64,000 nt of DNA. It comes from Falsirhodobacter sp051195255 (lineage in GTDB: Bacteria; Pseudomonadota; Alphaproteobacteria; Rhodobacterales; Rhodobacteraceae). Each line of letters starts with the position of its first letter. Within the stretch, counting starts at the first letter, position 1. Shown here piece by piece: positions 17,079 through 25,693 of the stretch. The stretch is from the NCBI RefSeq assembly GCF_051195255.1, contig NZ_JBNJLK010000011.1, positions 18,168 to 82,167 of the forward strand, given 5' to 3'. Made by a program: the position numbers and the translations under genes. A model generated the notes under the pieces. That model did not search any database. It saw nothing but the letters and a program-made list of their open reading frames with translations, and was not told where the DNA came from.

Positions 17079-18265
17079 GCCTCGATATTCCCGCATTGCC
17101 CCGATCCGACCTGGACCCGTTCAGCACCGACTTCTTCGACAACCCCTTCCCCGAGCATGAGAAGCTGCGCGATGCAGGGCCCGTGGTCTGGCTGGAACGG
17201 TATGGCGTCTACGGCATCGCCCGCTATGCCGAGGTGCACCGCGTTCTGAACGACTGGCGCACCTTCTGTTCGTCGCGCGGCGTGGGCCTTCAGGACTTCC
17301 TCCGGGAAACGCCGTGGCGGCCGCCCAGCCTTGTGCTGGAAACCGACCCGCCCGAACATGACCGCGCGCGAAAGGTGCTGGCCCGCGTGCTGTCCCCGAT
17401 CACGATGCGGGAACTGCGGGACAGCTTCATTGAAACAGCCGACGCGCTGGTTCGGTCGATCCTGGGACGGGAGATCGACGGCGTGGCGGATCTGGCGCAG
17501 GCGTTTCCCTTGTCCGTCTTCCCCGGTCAGATCGGGTTGCGGACCGAAGGGCGCGAGCACCTGCTGCCTTACGCGGGTCTCGCCTTCAACGCCTTTGGCC
17601 CCGACAACGACCTGCGGCGCAGCGCGATGGAACGGGCCGCCCCGCACATCGCCTGGGTCAGCGAGCAATGCCGGCGCGACAACCTGTCCCCGCACGGCCT
17701 GGGCGCCCGCGTCCACGCCGCCGCCGCCACGGGAGAGGTAACGGAGGAGGAGGCGACGCTGCTTGTCCGCTCGCTCCTGACGGCGGGGATCGACACGACC
17801 GTGAACGGCATCGGCGCGGCCCTTTACAGCCTGGCCCGCTTTCCCGACCAGTTCGCCGCCCTGCGCGCCGATCCCGCCCGCGCCCGCAACGCGTTCGAGG
17901 AGGCGATCCGCCTTGAAAGCCCGGTGCAGACCTTCTTCCGTACCACCACCTGCGACACGGAACTGGGCGGCACGCCCGTTCCGGAAGGGGCGAAGGTGCT
18001 GATGTTCCTCGCCTCGGCCAACCGGGATCCGCGTCACTGGGACCGGCCGGACCACTTTGACATCACCCGCACGACCAGTGGCCATGTCGGCTTCGGCGCG
18101 GGCGTGCACATGTGCGTCGGCCAGCTGCTTGCGCGGCTGGAAGGCGAGGCGGTGCTGCAGGCGCTGGCCCGCAACGTTGCCCGGATCGAGATCACCGGCG
18201 CCCCCGTTCGCGCCTACAACAACACGCTGCGGGGGCTGGCCTCCTTCCCCCTGCGACTGACCTGA
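17075..18265 (+). CDS. CYP199A-like cytochrome P450 (aromatic acid para-oxidation/O-demethylation)
   Basis: This is a soluble class I P450 of 396 residues. The I-helix oxygen-activation motif TAGIDTTVNGI, the ExxR of helix K (EAIRLESPVQTFFRTT) and the heme loop GFGAGVHMCVGQLLARLEGE with Cys347 as thiolate ligand are all present. Long stretches match my recollection of CYP199A2/A4 of Rhodopseudomonas palustris (for instance TFCSSRGVGL and PWRPPSL near residues 67-90, LPYAGLAFNAFGP, SANRDPR). Those enzymes oxidise para-substituted benzoates such as 4-methoxybenzoate (O-demethylation) and related cinnamates. That substrate class is therefore the best guess. Electrons should come from the ferredoxin and reductase encoded downstream. 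Confidence 0.85.
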   Translation: MSLDIPALPRSDLDPFSTDFFDNPFPEHEKLRDAGPVVWLERYGVYGIARYAEVHRVLNDWRTFCSSRGVGLQDFLRETPWRPPSLVLETDPPEHDRARKVLARVLSPITMRELRDSFIETADALVRSILGREIDGVADLAQAFPLSVFPGQIGLRTEGREHLLPYAGLAFNAFGPDNDLRRSAMERAAPHIAWVSEQCRRDNLSPHGLGARVHAAAATGEVTEEEATLLVRSLLTAGIDTTVNGIGAALYSLARFPDQFAALRADPARARNAFEEAIRLESPVQTFFRTTTCDTELGGTPVPEGAKVLMFLASANRDPRHWDRPDHFDITRTTSGHVGFGAGVHMCVGQLLARLEGEAVLQALARNVARIEITGAPVRAYNNTLRGLASFPLRLT

Positions 18266-18275
18266 GGACATCGCC

Positions 18276-19460
18276 ATGCTGGACCACAGACTTGCCCCGC
18301 TGGACAGCACGATCAGCATCGACGAGCTGACCGTCGCGCCCTATCCCATCTATCGCCGCCTGCGGGCCGAAACGCCGGTGCTGCGCGTGACATCCGTCGG
18401 GCGCACGTTCCTGACCAAGGCCGCCGACTGCAAGTACGTCAAGGACACGCCCGAGATCTTCTCCTCGGACGATCCGAACACGCCGATGAAGCGCGCCTTC
18501 GGGGCCCACACGCTGATGCGCAAGGACGGCAAGGAGCACATGGCCGAACGCATGGCCATGGCCCCGGCTTTGATGCCCAAGACGGTCCAGGACGTGTGGG
18601 CCCCGCTGTATCGCCAGTTCGTGGACGAATACCTCGACCGTCTGCCGGTGGGCAAGATCGTGGACCTGCACGTCCTGCTGTCCGAACCGATCGCGGCGCG
18701 CATCCTGGCCCACATCCTCGGCATCCCCGAAGCCACGGACGCGCAGATGAGCTTCTGGTCGCAGGCCCTGATCGACGGGGCGGGCAATTTCGGCTGGCGG
18801 CCGGAGCCGTTCGAGGTGGCCGACCGTGCCAATGCCGAGATGAACGCGATGCTGGCCCGCGCGGTGGAGCGGGTGCGCGCGGAACCCGACCGTTCCGCCC
18901 TGTCGGTGATGGTGAACGCGGAAAACCCGATCCCGGAAAGCCAGATCTTCGCCAATATCAAGATCGCTATCGGCGGCGGCATCAACGAACCGCGCGACGC
19001 TTTGTCCACCATCGTCTACGGCTTCCTGACCGAGCCGGAGCAGCTGGAGGAAACCCGTCGGGAAGGTGCGTGGGGCCCGGCGTTCGAGGAGGGCATCCGC
19101 TGGGTCGCCCCGATCCAGGCATCCTCCCGCCTCGTGCTGGAGGATGTGGAGATCCGGGGCTTCCGCATCCCCAAGGGCGACACGGTCATGACGATCCAGG
19201 CCTCGGCCAACCATGACGAGGAGCTGTTCGACCATCCCGAACGCTTCGACGTGTTCCGTGCCCGAAACCCGCACCAGTCGTTCGGATCGGGCCCGCATCA
19301 TTGCGGCGGGGCGCATATCGCGCGGCGGACGGTGGGCGCCATCATGCTGGAGGCGCTGTTCGAACGCTTCCCGAACATGAGCCTGCCGGACCCGGAGGCC
19401 GTGCTGTGGCGGGGCTTCGGCTTCCGCGGCCCGATCAACCTGCCCGTCAAACTCGGCTAA
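18276..19460 (+). CDS. Second cytochrome P450, GcoA/CYP255-like, with atypical I-helix
   Basis: This 394-residue P450 differs strongly from its neighbour. The heme loop is SFGSGPHHCGGAHIARR (Cys343 ligand) and the helix-K ExxR lies in FEEGIRWVAPIQ. Where most P450s have AGxDTT, the I-helix here reads IGGGINEPRDALSTI, without the acid-threonine pair. The C-terminal FGFRGPINLPV, the Q/N-EP I-helix and the overall spacing resemble, from memory, GcoA (CYP255A), the guaiacol O-demethylase. Unlike GcoA's partner GcoB (a fused reductase), this operon supplies separate ferredoxin and reductase. I infer an aryl-ether demethylase acting on a methoxyphenol; the substrate is not proven. It begins 10 bases after the first P450. 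Confidence 0.8.
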   Translation: MLDHRLAPLDSTISIDELTVAPYPIYRRLRAETPVLRVTSVGRTFLTKAADCKYVKDTPEIFSSDDPNTPMKRAFGAHTLMRKDGKEHMAERMAMAPALMPKTVQDVWAPLYRQFVDEYLDRLPVGKIVDLHVLLSEPIAARILAHILGIPEATDAQMSFWSQALIDGAGNFGWRPEPFEVADRANAEMNAMLARAVERVRAEPDRSALSVMVNAENPIPESQIFANIKIAIGGGINEPRDALSTIVYGFLTEPEQLEETRREGAWGPAFEEGIRWVAPIQASSRLVLEDVEIRGFRIPKGDTVMTIQASANHDEELFDHPERFDVFRARNPHQSFGSGPHHCGGAHIARRTVGAIMLEALFERFPNMSLPDPEAVLWRGFGFRGPINLPVKLG

Positions 19461-19481
19461 GGCAAACGCAAGGAGAGCATC

Positions 19482-19802
19482 ATGAAGATCACGTTCATCG
19501 CGGCGGACAACACCACCACGGTCGTGGACGCCGTGGAAGGGGAAAGCGTCATGCGCGCGGCCGTAAGCAACGATGTGGACGGCATCCTGGGGGAATGCGG
19601 CGGCGCGATGATGTGCGCAACCTGCCACTGCTATGTCGATGACGAATGGGCCGACGCCACCGGCCCGCAAGAGGACGGCGAAAGCGACCTCCTGGATTGC
19701 GCGGCCTCCGAGGTGCGGCCCACGAGCCGCCTGTCCTGCCAGATCCGGATGCGCGCGGACCTGGACGGCCTTGTTGTCCATCTTCCGGACTCGCAGCTTT
19801 GA
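19482..19802 (+). CDS. [2Fe-2S] ferredoxin, putidaredoxin/adrenodoxin type
   Basis: This is a 106-residue vertebrate-type ferredoxin. The cluster ligands are Cys39, Cys45, Cys48 (GECGGAMMCATCHCYV) and Cys86 (RLSCQIRM), the C-x5-C-x2-C spacing of P450 electron carriers. The acidic helix region DDEWADATGPQEDGESDLLD is the usual docking surface for reductase and P450. AAGGAGAG precedes the ATG. It lies between the P450s and the reductase, so it is the shared electron shuttle of both P450s. Confidence 0.92.
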   Translation: MKITFIAADNTTTVVDAVEGESVMRAAVSNDVDGILGECGGAMMCATCHCYVDDEWADATGPQEDGESDLLDCAASEVRPTSRLSCQIRMRADLDGLVVHLPDSQL

Positions 19803-19812
19803 GGGGGTGGCC

Positions 19813-21039
19813 ATGCAACGCGTCGTCATCGTGGGAACGGGTCAGGGCGGACAGCAGGCGGCGGTCAGCCTGCGGCAGGAGGGTTTTGCAGGCGAAATCC
19901 TCATGATCGGGGATGAAGCCGGGCTGCCCTATCAGCGCCCGCCCCTGTCCAAGGCCTACATGGCCAGCGGGGATGCGGATGCGCTTTTGCTGAAGCCCGC
20001 CGCCTTCTACGAACGCTTGTTGATCACCCTGCTCGGCCGCACCCGCGCCACACGGATCGACCGCGCCGCCCAAGAGGTTGAGACGGAGGACAAAACGCGG
20101 CACGGCTATGACCACCTGATCCTCGCCACCGGTGCACACAACTTTCGCCCGCCTTTGCCGGGGCTGGAGGCGGCGGGCGTGATGGAACTTCGCACCCTTG
20201 CCGACGCCGAACGCATCCGCCAGCGCCTTGGGCGGTCGCGCCATGCCGTCGTGGTGGGGGGCGGCTTCATCGGCTTGGAATTCGCGGCCATGGCCCGCGC
20301 CGCCAACGTGGCCGTAACGGTGATCGAGGCAGGTCCGCGCCTGATGGCCCGCGCCGTATCCCCCCGGATGTCGGACCTGTTCCTGACCCTGCACCGCGCG
20401 ATGGGAACCGCCGTTTTGCTGGACACCATGGCCGCGGCCGTGATGACGGACGCAAGCGGCGCGGCCGCGGGCGTGATCGTGGCGGACGGGAGCGAGATCG
20501 CGGGCGATCTGGTGCTGATCGCCACCGGTGTCCGCCCCAATGTGGAACTGGCGGCCGAGGCCGGTCTGGCCTGTCGGAACGGCATCCTGGTGGACGGATC
20601 CCTGCAGACGGACGACCCCGCCATTTCGGCCCTTGGAGACGTGGCCGCGTTTCCGGGCCCCTCGGGGCATCCTGTCCGGCTGGAATCCGTTCAGGCGGCG
20701 GTGGACCACGCCCGCCACATCGCACGGCGGCTGATGACGTCGACGACCACCCCCTATTCGGCGGTTCCATGGTTCTGGTCGGATCAGGGCCCCTACAAGC
20801 TGCAGATCGCGGGCCTGGCGACGGACGCCGATGACTGCATCCTGCTTCCGCAGGCGTCGGGCGAACCGGTGGTCCTCCTGTTCCGGGAAGGGCGCCTGGC
20901 GGCGGTGGAAACGATCAACGCGCCGGGCCTCCATATGGCGGCAAGGCACCTGATCGCCGCCCCGGCAAGCGTTCTGGAGGCCCATGATTACGATCTGCGT
21001 CAGGCCGCGAAAGCCGTCCGGGCCGAAGCGATTCACTGA
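19813..21039 (+). CDS. NADH-dependent ferredoxin reductase (PdR/HaPuR type)
   Basis: This is a 408-residue flavoprotein of the class I P450 reductase type. The FAD-binding Rossmann motif is RVVIVGTGQGGQQAAVSLRQ at the N-terminus, LPYQRPPLSKAYM is the hallmark FAD-loop of putidaredoxin reductases, the second dinucleotide fold HAVVVGGGFIGLEFAAMAR binds NAD(P)H, and the C-terminal FAD contact is SALGDVAAFP. WFWSDQGPYKLQIAGLA starts the C-terminal domain. The ATG at 13 bases after the ferredoxin stop follows GAGGGGGTGG. It completes the electron chain NADH, reductase, ferredoxin, P450. Last gene of the operon. Confidence 0.9.
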   Translation: MQRVVIVGTGQGGQQAAVSLRQEGFAGEILMIGDEAGLPYQRPPLSKAYMASGDADALLLKPAAFYERLLITLLGRTRATRIDRAAQEVETEDKTRHGYDHLILATGAHNFRPPLPGLEAAGVMELRTLADAERIRQRLGRSRHAVVVGGGFIGLEFAAMARAANVAVTVIEAGPRLMARAVSPRMSDLFLTLHRAMGTAVLLDTMAAAVMTDASGAAAGVIVADGSEIAGDLVLIATGVRPNVELAAEAGLACRNGILVDGSLQTDDPAISALGDVAAFPGPSGHPVRLESVQAAVDHARHIARRLMTSTTTPYSAVPWFWSDQGPYKLQIAGLATDADDCILLPQASGEPVVLLFREGRLAAVETINAPGLHMAARHLIAAPASVLEAHDYDLRQAAKAVRAEAIH

Positions 21040-21356
21040 AGCAAAGCCACGCCGTTCTTTCATGAATTTCCACGCGTTCCCGCCCCTCCCGCGGGGATGG
21101 ATGAAGCATGTCCCGATACCCTCAGAGCAGACAGACCCCATTCATCCGGTTCATACCCTCATTCACCGGTTGAACGTAGCGCAACGCACTTCCTCTCGAA
21201 CGTGAGGCATCGGTCGGGAAGGGCCCCGGACCCACGGAAGATGTCCGCATCCCTGCGGAGGAACTTCATTGAACATCAGGATGAAGGGGCGCTCGTCCTT
21301 CTGACCGGCCTGTGCGCGGCATCAGAAATCATGCGCAAGAGGAGCAGCGACCGCCC

Positions 21357-22015
21357 GTGACGGTGCTGTTTTCCCCGGCGACCGCCACGGCGGAACGGCT
21401 GGGCGGATCGGGCGTGATGGCCTATTTGCCGTCGGACGATCTGCAGGGGCTGCACCAGGCGCGCATCGGCTCCTCCCGCGCCGAGGTGCGGTTTGCCGAC
21501 AGCCGTTCTCCGGGCGCCCCGAGTCCGGAATACGAGGGCGAGGGCAGCGCGCTGGTCCTGCCGCTGACCGTGATCAAGGTGCTGCCCGCGGCCAGCGGCA
21601 CGAACTTCCTGCGGTTCACCTATGCCTTCACGCGCGGCGATACCGACCGGAACATCGCGCCGGAAAACGACAGCAAGATTTCCCGCGCCGTCGTCCAGTC
21701 CTGTACGCCCCCGCCACCAGCACGATCTATGGCATGGGGCTGACACCGGAACATCGACGACCTGAACTCCACCGGCCCGACCGAGCGCGGGGCGTGGGGG
21801 CTGCAATTGGCGTTCGGCAAGGACTTCGCCGATCCCCGGGCCGTCGCGTCGAAGACGGAATTCCAGACGGACACGACAAACTTCTGGCTGGACGGGTACC
21901 TGACATTGGACGTCCATCTCAACATCGACACTCTGCATCCAGGCGACAACCGGGGCCCCGCTGGCGGCGGGATCGAACAACTTCCCGACCCGCGTTTATG
22001 AAAACCCGCCGGAAG
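21357..22015 (+). pseudogene. Frameshifted remnant of an unrecognised gene
   Basis: Protein-like sequence can be followed on the plus strand only by changing frame. The first piece runs from 21357 (VTVLFSPATATAERLGGSG) to a TGA at 21743; a second piece continues in another frame from about 21750 (LNSTGPTERGAWGLQLAFGK) through DTTNFWLDGYLTLDVHLNI to a stop near 22000, with an alternative-frame tail TRVYENPPEA. The segments read as one continuous protein broken by at least two indels. I do not recognise the family. No start with a credible ribosome-binding site is visible. Low confidence that it was a single gene. Confidence 0.35.
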
Positions 22016-22149
22016 CCCTACTGGCAGGAAGGGTGGCTGGCGCAGCATGACCGGCTGGTGACGCGGGCCCGGCCATGCCGGGCCGTGCGCCCCTGATCAT
22101 GAGCGGCGATCGGCGCGGGAAAGCCTCATCGCGCTGGCGAGCATTCGCT

Positions 22150-22419
22150 TGAGGACAACCGGGTCGTGGCCGTGCTGGAACGGCCCCATCGGAACCGCCG
22201 AGGGCGGCTGGCCGTCCCGCGCGCGGGATCGGGCCCATGCCCTCGACCGTGCCGGACTTCGAGAAAACGGCGAAGCTGCTGGAAGAACACGGGTTCACCA
22301 TCGTCGACTTCACGCCGGAGCACGTCCGCATCCGGCTGTTCAAATGGAACGTCCATAACGAAGCCGCGGACGTCATCGATCGGCTGGAGCCGTTCCAGGA
22401 CATCGTTTTGTCCGTCTGA
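22150..22419 (+). pseudogene. C-terminal remnant, possibly of a metallophosphatase
   Basis: The last 60 codons (22237-22419) give a protein-like C-terminus: MPSTVPDFEKTAKLLEEHGF, then DFTPEHVRIRLFKWNVHNEA and DRLEPFQDIVL. Preceding in-phase-shifted sequence (about 22160-22235) contains RPHRNRRG and GSGPCPRP, which looks like the same protein in another frame. The order of these pieces reminds me weakly of the end of a PhoD- or calcineurin-type phosphatase, but the metal-binding motifs are not visible. It probably belongs with the broken gene just upstream. Confidence 0.3.
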
Positions 22420-22586
22420 AGTTATGCGGCTCATTGGCCGCCACGCGGTTTGGGCATGCCCTCTTGCGCATGCAAATCCGCGCAGGCAGACAGGCCGGCA
22501 TCGCGGGCCCCTGCAGGTCACACCTGCTTCCTCATGACAGGGAGGGAGGCGGGGCCTGCCTCAGTGAAAACCGGACGGAGGATCTT

Positions 22587-23918
22587 ATGACGTTACGACA
22601 CGGCGGCGGGACGGGGACTGTGCCGCAGGCGCTGAACCGGCACGACCTGCGCACGTTGGCCCTTTCGGCCATCGGGGGGGCGCTGGAATACTATGACTTC
22701 ATCATCTTCGTCTTCTTCGCGTCGGTGATCGGCAAGCTGTTCTTCCCACCCGACATGCCCGACTGGCTGGTGCTGATCCAGACCTTCGGCATCTTCGCGG
22801 CCGGCTACCTCATCCGCCCGCTGGGCGGTATCATCATGGCCCATTTCGGCGATCGCGGCGGCCGCAAGAAGGTCTTCGCGCTGTCGGTGTTCCTGATGTC
22901 GCTGTCGACCCTCGGGATGGCGTGCCTGCCGACCTATGCCACCCTGGGCGTGCTCGCGCCCATCCTGCTCGTGGTGTTCCGCATGATCCAAGGCGCGGCC
23001 ATCGGAGGCGAGGTCCCGGGCGCTTGGACCTTCGTGTCCGAACATGTGCCGGCCAGCCGCGTGGGCATGGCCTGCGGCTTCCTGTGTTCGGGCTTCACGC
23101 TGGGCATCATGCTGGGCTCGCTCATCGCGGCGGGCATCAACTGGGTCTTCACGCCAGAACAGATTGCGGGCGGCGCGTGGCGCATCCCCTTCTTCATCGG
23201 CGGCGTCTTCGGGCTTCTCGGCGTCTACCTGCGCCGCTGGCTCAGCGAGACGCCGATCTTCACGGCCATGAAGGAAAGCGGAACCCTGAACGGAAGCCTT
23301 CCGCTGAAGACCGTGCTGCGCGACCACCTGCACGGGATCGTCATCTCGGCCCTGCTGACCTGGATCCTGTCGGCGGCCATCGTGGTGACCACGCTGATGA
23401 CGCCCACCTTCCTGCAACGCCAATACGGCTATACCCCGCTGGAATCGCTGCTGGCGGCAAGCTTCGGCACGCTGTTCCTGATGTTCAGCGCCGTCAGCTA
23501 CGGGGCGCTGGTGGACCGAATCGGCAGCGCGAGGTGCTTCATCTTCGGGGGGATTGCCTTCGGCCTGTCGACTTTCGCGTTCTACACCTGGGCCGGCGTC
23601 TCGACCCCGGTGATGTTCGGGCTCTACGCGATCATGGGGATCACGACGGGGATAGTGGGGGCGTCACCCTACGTGATGGTGCGGGCCTTCCCGGCGCCGG
23701 TGCGCTTCTCGGGCCTGTCGTTTGCCTACAACATTGCCTATGCGATCTTCGGCGGGCTGACGCCGCTGGTCGTCACGTCGCTTCTCGCGGTTAATCCGAT
23801 GGCGCACGCCTATTATCTGCTGTGCATCGCGGCCCTTGCTACTGGGATCGGCCTCTACCTGCGCACCAACAGCGCCAAGGTTGAAGGCGCCATCGGCTTC
23901 GGCCCTGCCCAAGGCTGA
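22587..23918 (+). CDS. MFS transporter, metabolite:H+ symporter (MHS) family
   Basis: This is an inner-membrane proton symporter of 443 residues with about 12 membrane segments. The start IGGALEYYDFIIFVFFA, the loop 2-3 motif GDRGGRKKVFALSV and VFRMIQGAAIGGEVPGAWTF are characteristic of the MHS group (ProP, KgtP, shikimate and dicarboxylate transporters). A GGAGG stands before the ATG at 22587; the frame is open 51 codons further upstream without a suitable start context. It stands alone between two stretches of decayed genes, so its substrate cannot be inferred. Confidence 0.85.
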   Translation: MTLRHGGGTGTVPQALNRHDLRTLALSAIGGALEYYDFIIFVFFASVIGKLFFPPDMPDWLVLIQTFGIFAAGYLIRPLGGIIMAHFGDRGGRKKVFALSVFLMSLSTLGMACLPTYATLGVLAPILLVVFRMIQGAAIGGEVPGAWTFVSEHVPASRVGMACGFLCSGFTLGIMLGSLIAAGINWVFTPEQIAGGAWRIPFFIGGVFGLLGVYLRRWLSETPIFTAMKESGTLNGSLPLKTVLRDHLHGIVISALLTWILSAAIVVTTLMTPTFLQRQYGYTPLESLLAASFGTLFLMFSAVSYGALVDRIGSARCFIFGGIAFGLSTFAFYTWAGVSTPVMFGLYAIMGITTGIVGASPYVMVRAFPAPVRFSGLSFAYNIAYAIFGGLTPLVVTSLLAVNPMAHAYYLLCIAALATGIGLYLRTNSAKVEGAIGFGPAQG

Positions 23919-23922
23919 AGGG

Positions 23923-23940
23923 CCCCTGTCGACACAGGGG
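23923..23940 (+). terminator. Stem-loop after the MFS gene
   Basis: CCCCTGT, 4-base loop, ACAGGGG: a perfect 7-base stem beginning 5 bases after the MFS stop codon. No T-run follows, so if it terminates transcription it is not a textbook intrinsic terminator. Confidence 0.45.
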
Positions 23941-24042
23941 GCGGCGGACGCAAACCCGCCGCCCACACGATAAACGCATCGGCCATCCTGAATCCCCACC
24001 CTACCTTGGACGCCTCCCGCGAGTTGTAACATACGTAGTTAC

Positions 24043-24331
24043 ATGAAGCGCGACAGCCGCCGTTCCGCCGTCCTCCACGCGTTGCTGCATATGGCAGAGC
24101 AGGAGAGACCTATGACCTTCGAAGCGCTTGGCCTGTGCCTTGGCACCAATCCGGTGGTGGTTCGGCGCACGATGGGGCTCTTGGGCGAAGCGGGGCTTGT
24201 CGCTTCGGATCGTGGTCCTGCGGGGACGGCGCATCACTGGGGACCTGTCCGCCGTAAGCCTGCGCCAACTTCACGAAGCGCTTGGAGAGCCTGCCATCTT
24301 CGCCATCGGCAACCGGAACGAAAATCCATGA
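24043..24331 (+). pseudogene. Rrf2 family regulator, frameshifted and truncated
   Basis: The sequence begins like an Rrf2 winged-helix regulator: MKRDSRRSAVLHALLHMAEQ, TFEALGLCLGTNPVVVRRTM, GEAGLVASDRGP. After about 24218 the frame is lost and continues one phase over as GDLSAVSLRQLHEALGEPAI and FAIGNRNENP, the conserved Rrf2 continuation. The cysteine-containing loop and C-terminal third are then missing because the sequence joins an unrelated glycosyltransferase fragment. About 95 of the usual 140-150 residues remain. It cannot make a functional protein. Confidence 0.75.
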
Positions 24332-24785
24332 ACGAATTCGGCGGGCGGATGGAAAGGTTGCTCAGGCCTGCAGCGTGCTGTTCCAGGCTGTCCTCGTCCT
24401 TGGGTGACAAGGTCCATGCCTTGACAAAGACGAAGGGGATGTCCGGGCACGCCTCGGCCACCTTCAGCGCGATGTCCACGCCCTTGTGCGGGTGGGGATT
24501 GATGAAGGTGACGTTCTTGCGCGACGAGGAGGTGCGATAGCGGTCGGCCTCCACCATGGGATAGATGACGTCGGAGGAGATCCCGTCCGAGCGCCTGAAG
24601 CTTTCGGCGGTGAACCGGGAATTCGCGATAAAGGCAATGCCGTTCAACTCGCTCAGGCGGCCGCCGAGATCGTCGGTTTCCACATTGTGCAGGTAGATCA
24701 CGCTCGGGATGTCCGTTCCGGCCATGGACGATGTGATGATCGTCCTTGAGCGGAGCCTGAAAATCACCTCGAACAGGGGAAGCAG
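24322..24785 (-). pseudogene. Glycosyltransferase (GT4-like) internal fragment
   Basis: Minus-strand sequence of about 150 codons reads SVIYLHNVETDDLGGRLSEL, FIANSRFTAESFRR, VIYPMVEADRYR and NVTFINPHPHKGVDIALKVA, the middle of a GT-B fold glycosyltransferase of family 4 (NSRFT acceptor loop, then the FIxPxxxKG donor-domain start). Both ends run directly into unrelated DNA: the Rrf2 remnant on one side and unassigned sequence on the other. Neither the N-terminal domain nor the C-terminal EX7E region is complete. It is a stranded fragment. Confidence 0.7.
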
Positions 24786-24964
24786 GACGTCAGGCCGGGG
24801 GGTATCGTCCACATGCCCCAGGGCGAGACGGTCACGATCACGGTACAGGGCGAGATCGCAATCATCGCATACGTCGCCTGTCCGCACTTCCGAAAGGCGC
24901 TGAAGCGCTTGCATCGGGGGTCGGGCTGGCCAACCATCTCCAGCATGATCGCAGCCGAAGCCCC

Positions 24965-25350
24965 ATGCCAAGCACGCCTGTCGACAACAAGGCCAATGCG
25001 ATGGCCTTCTACGACCCGATGTTCAACCAGTGTGACCCGCGATCGGCCATCGAGCGGTTCACCGGAAATGTCTACATCCAGCACAATTCGCATGTCGCCG
25101 ACGGCAAGGAAGCCTTCATCATATATTTCGAGCGGATGGCGACCACGTTTTCCGGCAAGTCCGTCCCTTTCGAGCGCAGCGTGGCGGAAGACGATCTGAT
25201 CGTGCTCCACTGTCATCGATTTGGTCGGACAGCGACGAGTACGCTGGCATCGACACCTTCCGCTTCGACATGAACGGCAAGATCGTCGAACACTCGGACG
25301 TGCTACAAGTGATCACCCGAACGGCGGCGAATGCCAACGGCCTGTTCTGA
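24965..25350 (+). pseudogene. SnoaL-like (NTF2 superfamily) protein with a frameshift
   Basis: Starts MPSTPVDNKANAMAFYDPMF and continues FTGNVYIQHNSHVADGKEAF, IIYFERMATTF and DLIVLHCHR, a typical small SnoaL-like alpha+beta barrel protein. At about 25219 one base is missing; the family sequence resumes in the next frame as WSDSDEYAGIDTFRFDMNG, KIVEHSDVLQVI and ends ANANGLF with TGA at 25350. Repaired, it would be about 128 residues, the usual length. As it stands it reads about 30 foreign residues and stops early. A sequencing error at this one position would make it intact. Confidence 0.75.
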
Positions 25351-25693
25351 GCCTGAGTCGGTAACCTTTGCGAAGCACGTCCGAATTTCCCGACTGCCCG
25401 GTCAATCCGCTTGGGCGAGGCGGTCGGCTACACATGTTGATCTGAAGATCGACCTGTGAGGTCTGCTCCCCGCACATTCAATACGTTATCCACATCCCAT
25501 TCCGGCACTAAGAGAGGCTTTCAGAAGGAAAGTGACAGACCGAAGAAGGACACAGGTGCCGACCACTGCAGTGGTAACAGTATCGGCTCAGGCTGTTTAG
25601 AAACTCATCGCCGATGACACCCTACACCGCGGCAATGACAAGAGCGGGGCGTCATACGACGGATCTCGGCCGGACGTGGTTTAGCGATCCTTC
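25351..25693. other. Gap between decayed genes and transposase
   Basis: No coding region or recognised RNA is visible. The right part (from about 25595, GCTGTTTAGAAACTCATCGCC onward) probably belongs to the end of the adjacent insertion sequence, but I could not pair it with a matching inverted repeat at the other end. Confidence 0.4.

Noticed and set aside
16700..19829. Two long minus-strand frames opposite the P450, ferredoxin and LivF genes
   Set aside because: Antisense shadows; the plus-strand genes carry complete motif sets and coupled starts.
24813..25199. 128-codon plus-strand frame overlapping the glycosyltransferase and SnoaL remnants
   Set aside because: It crosses the junction between two pseudogenes and then runs through the SnoaL gene in the wrong frame; chance open frame.
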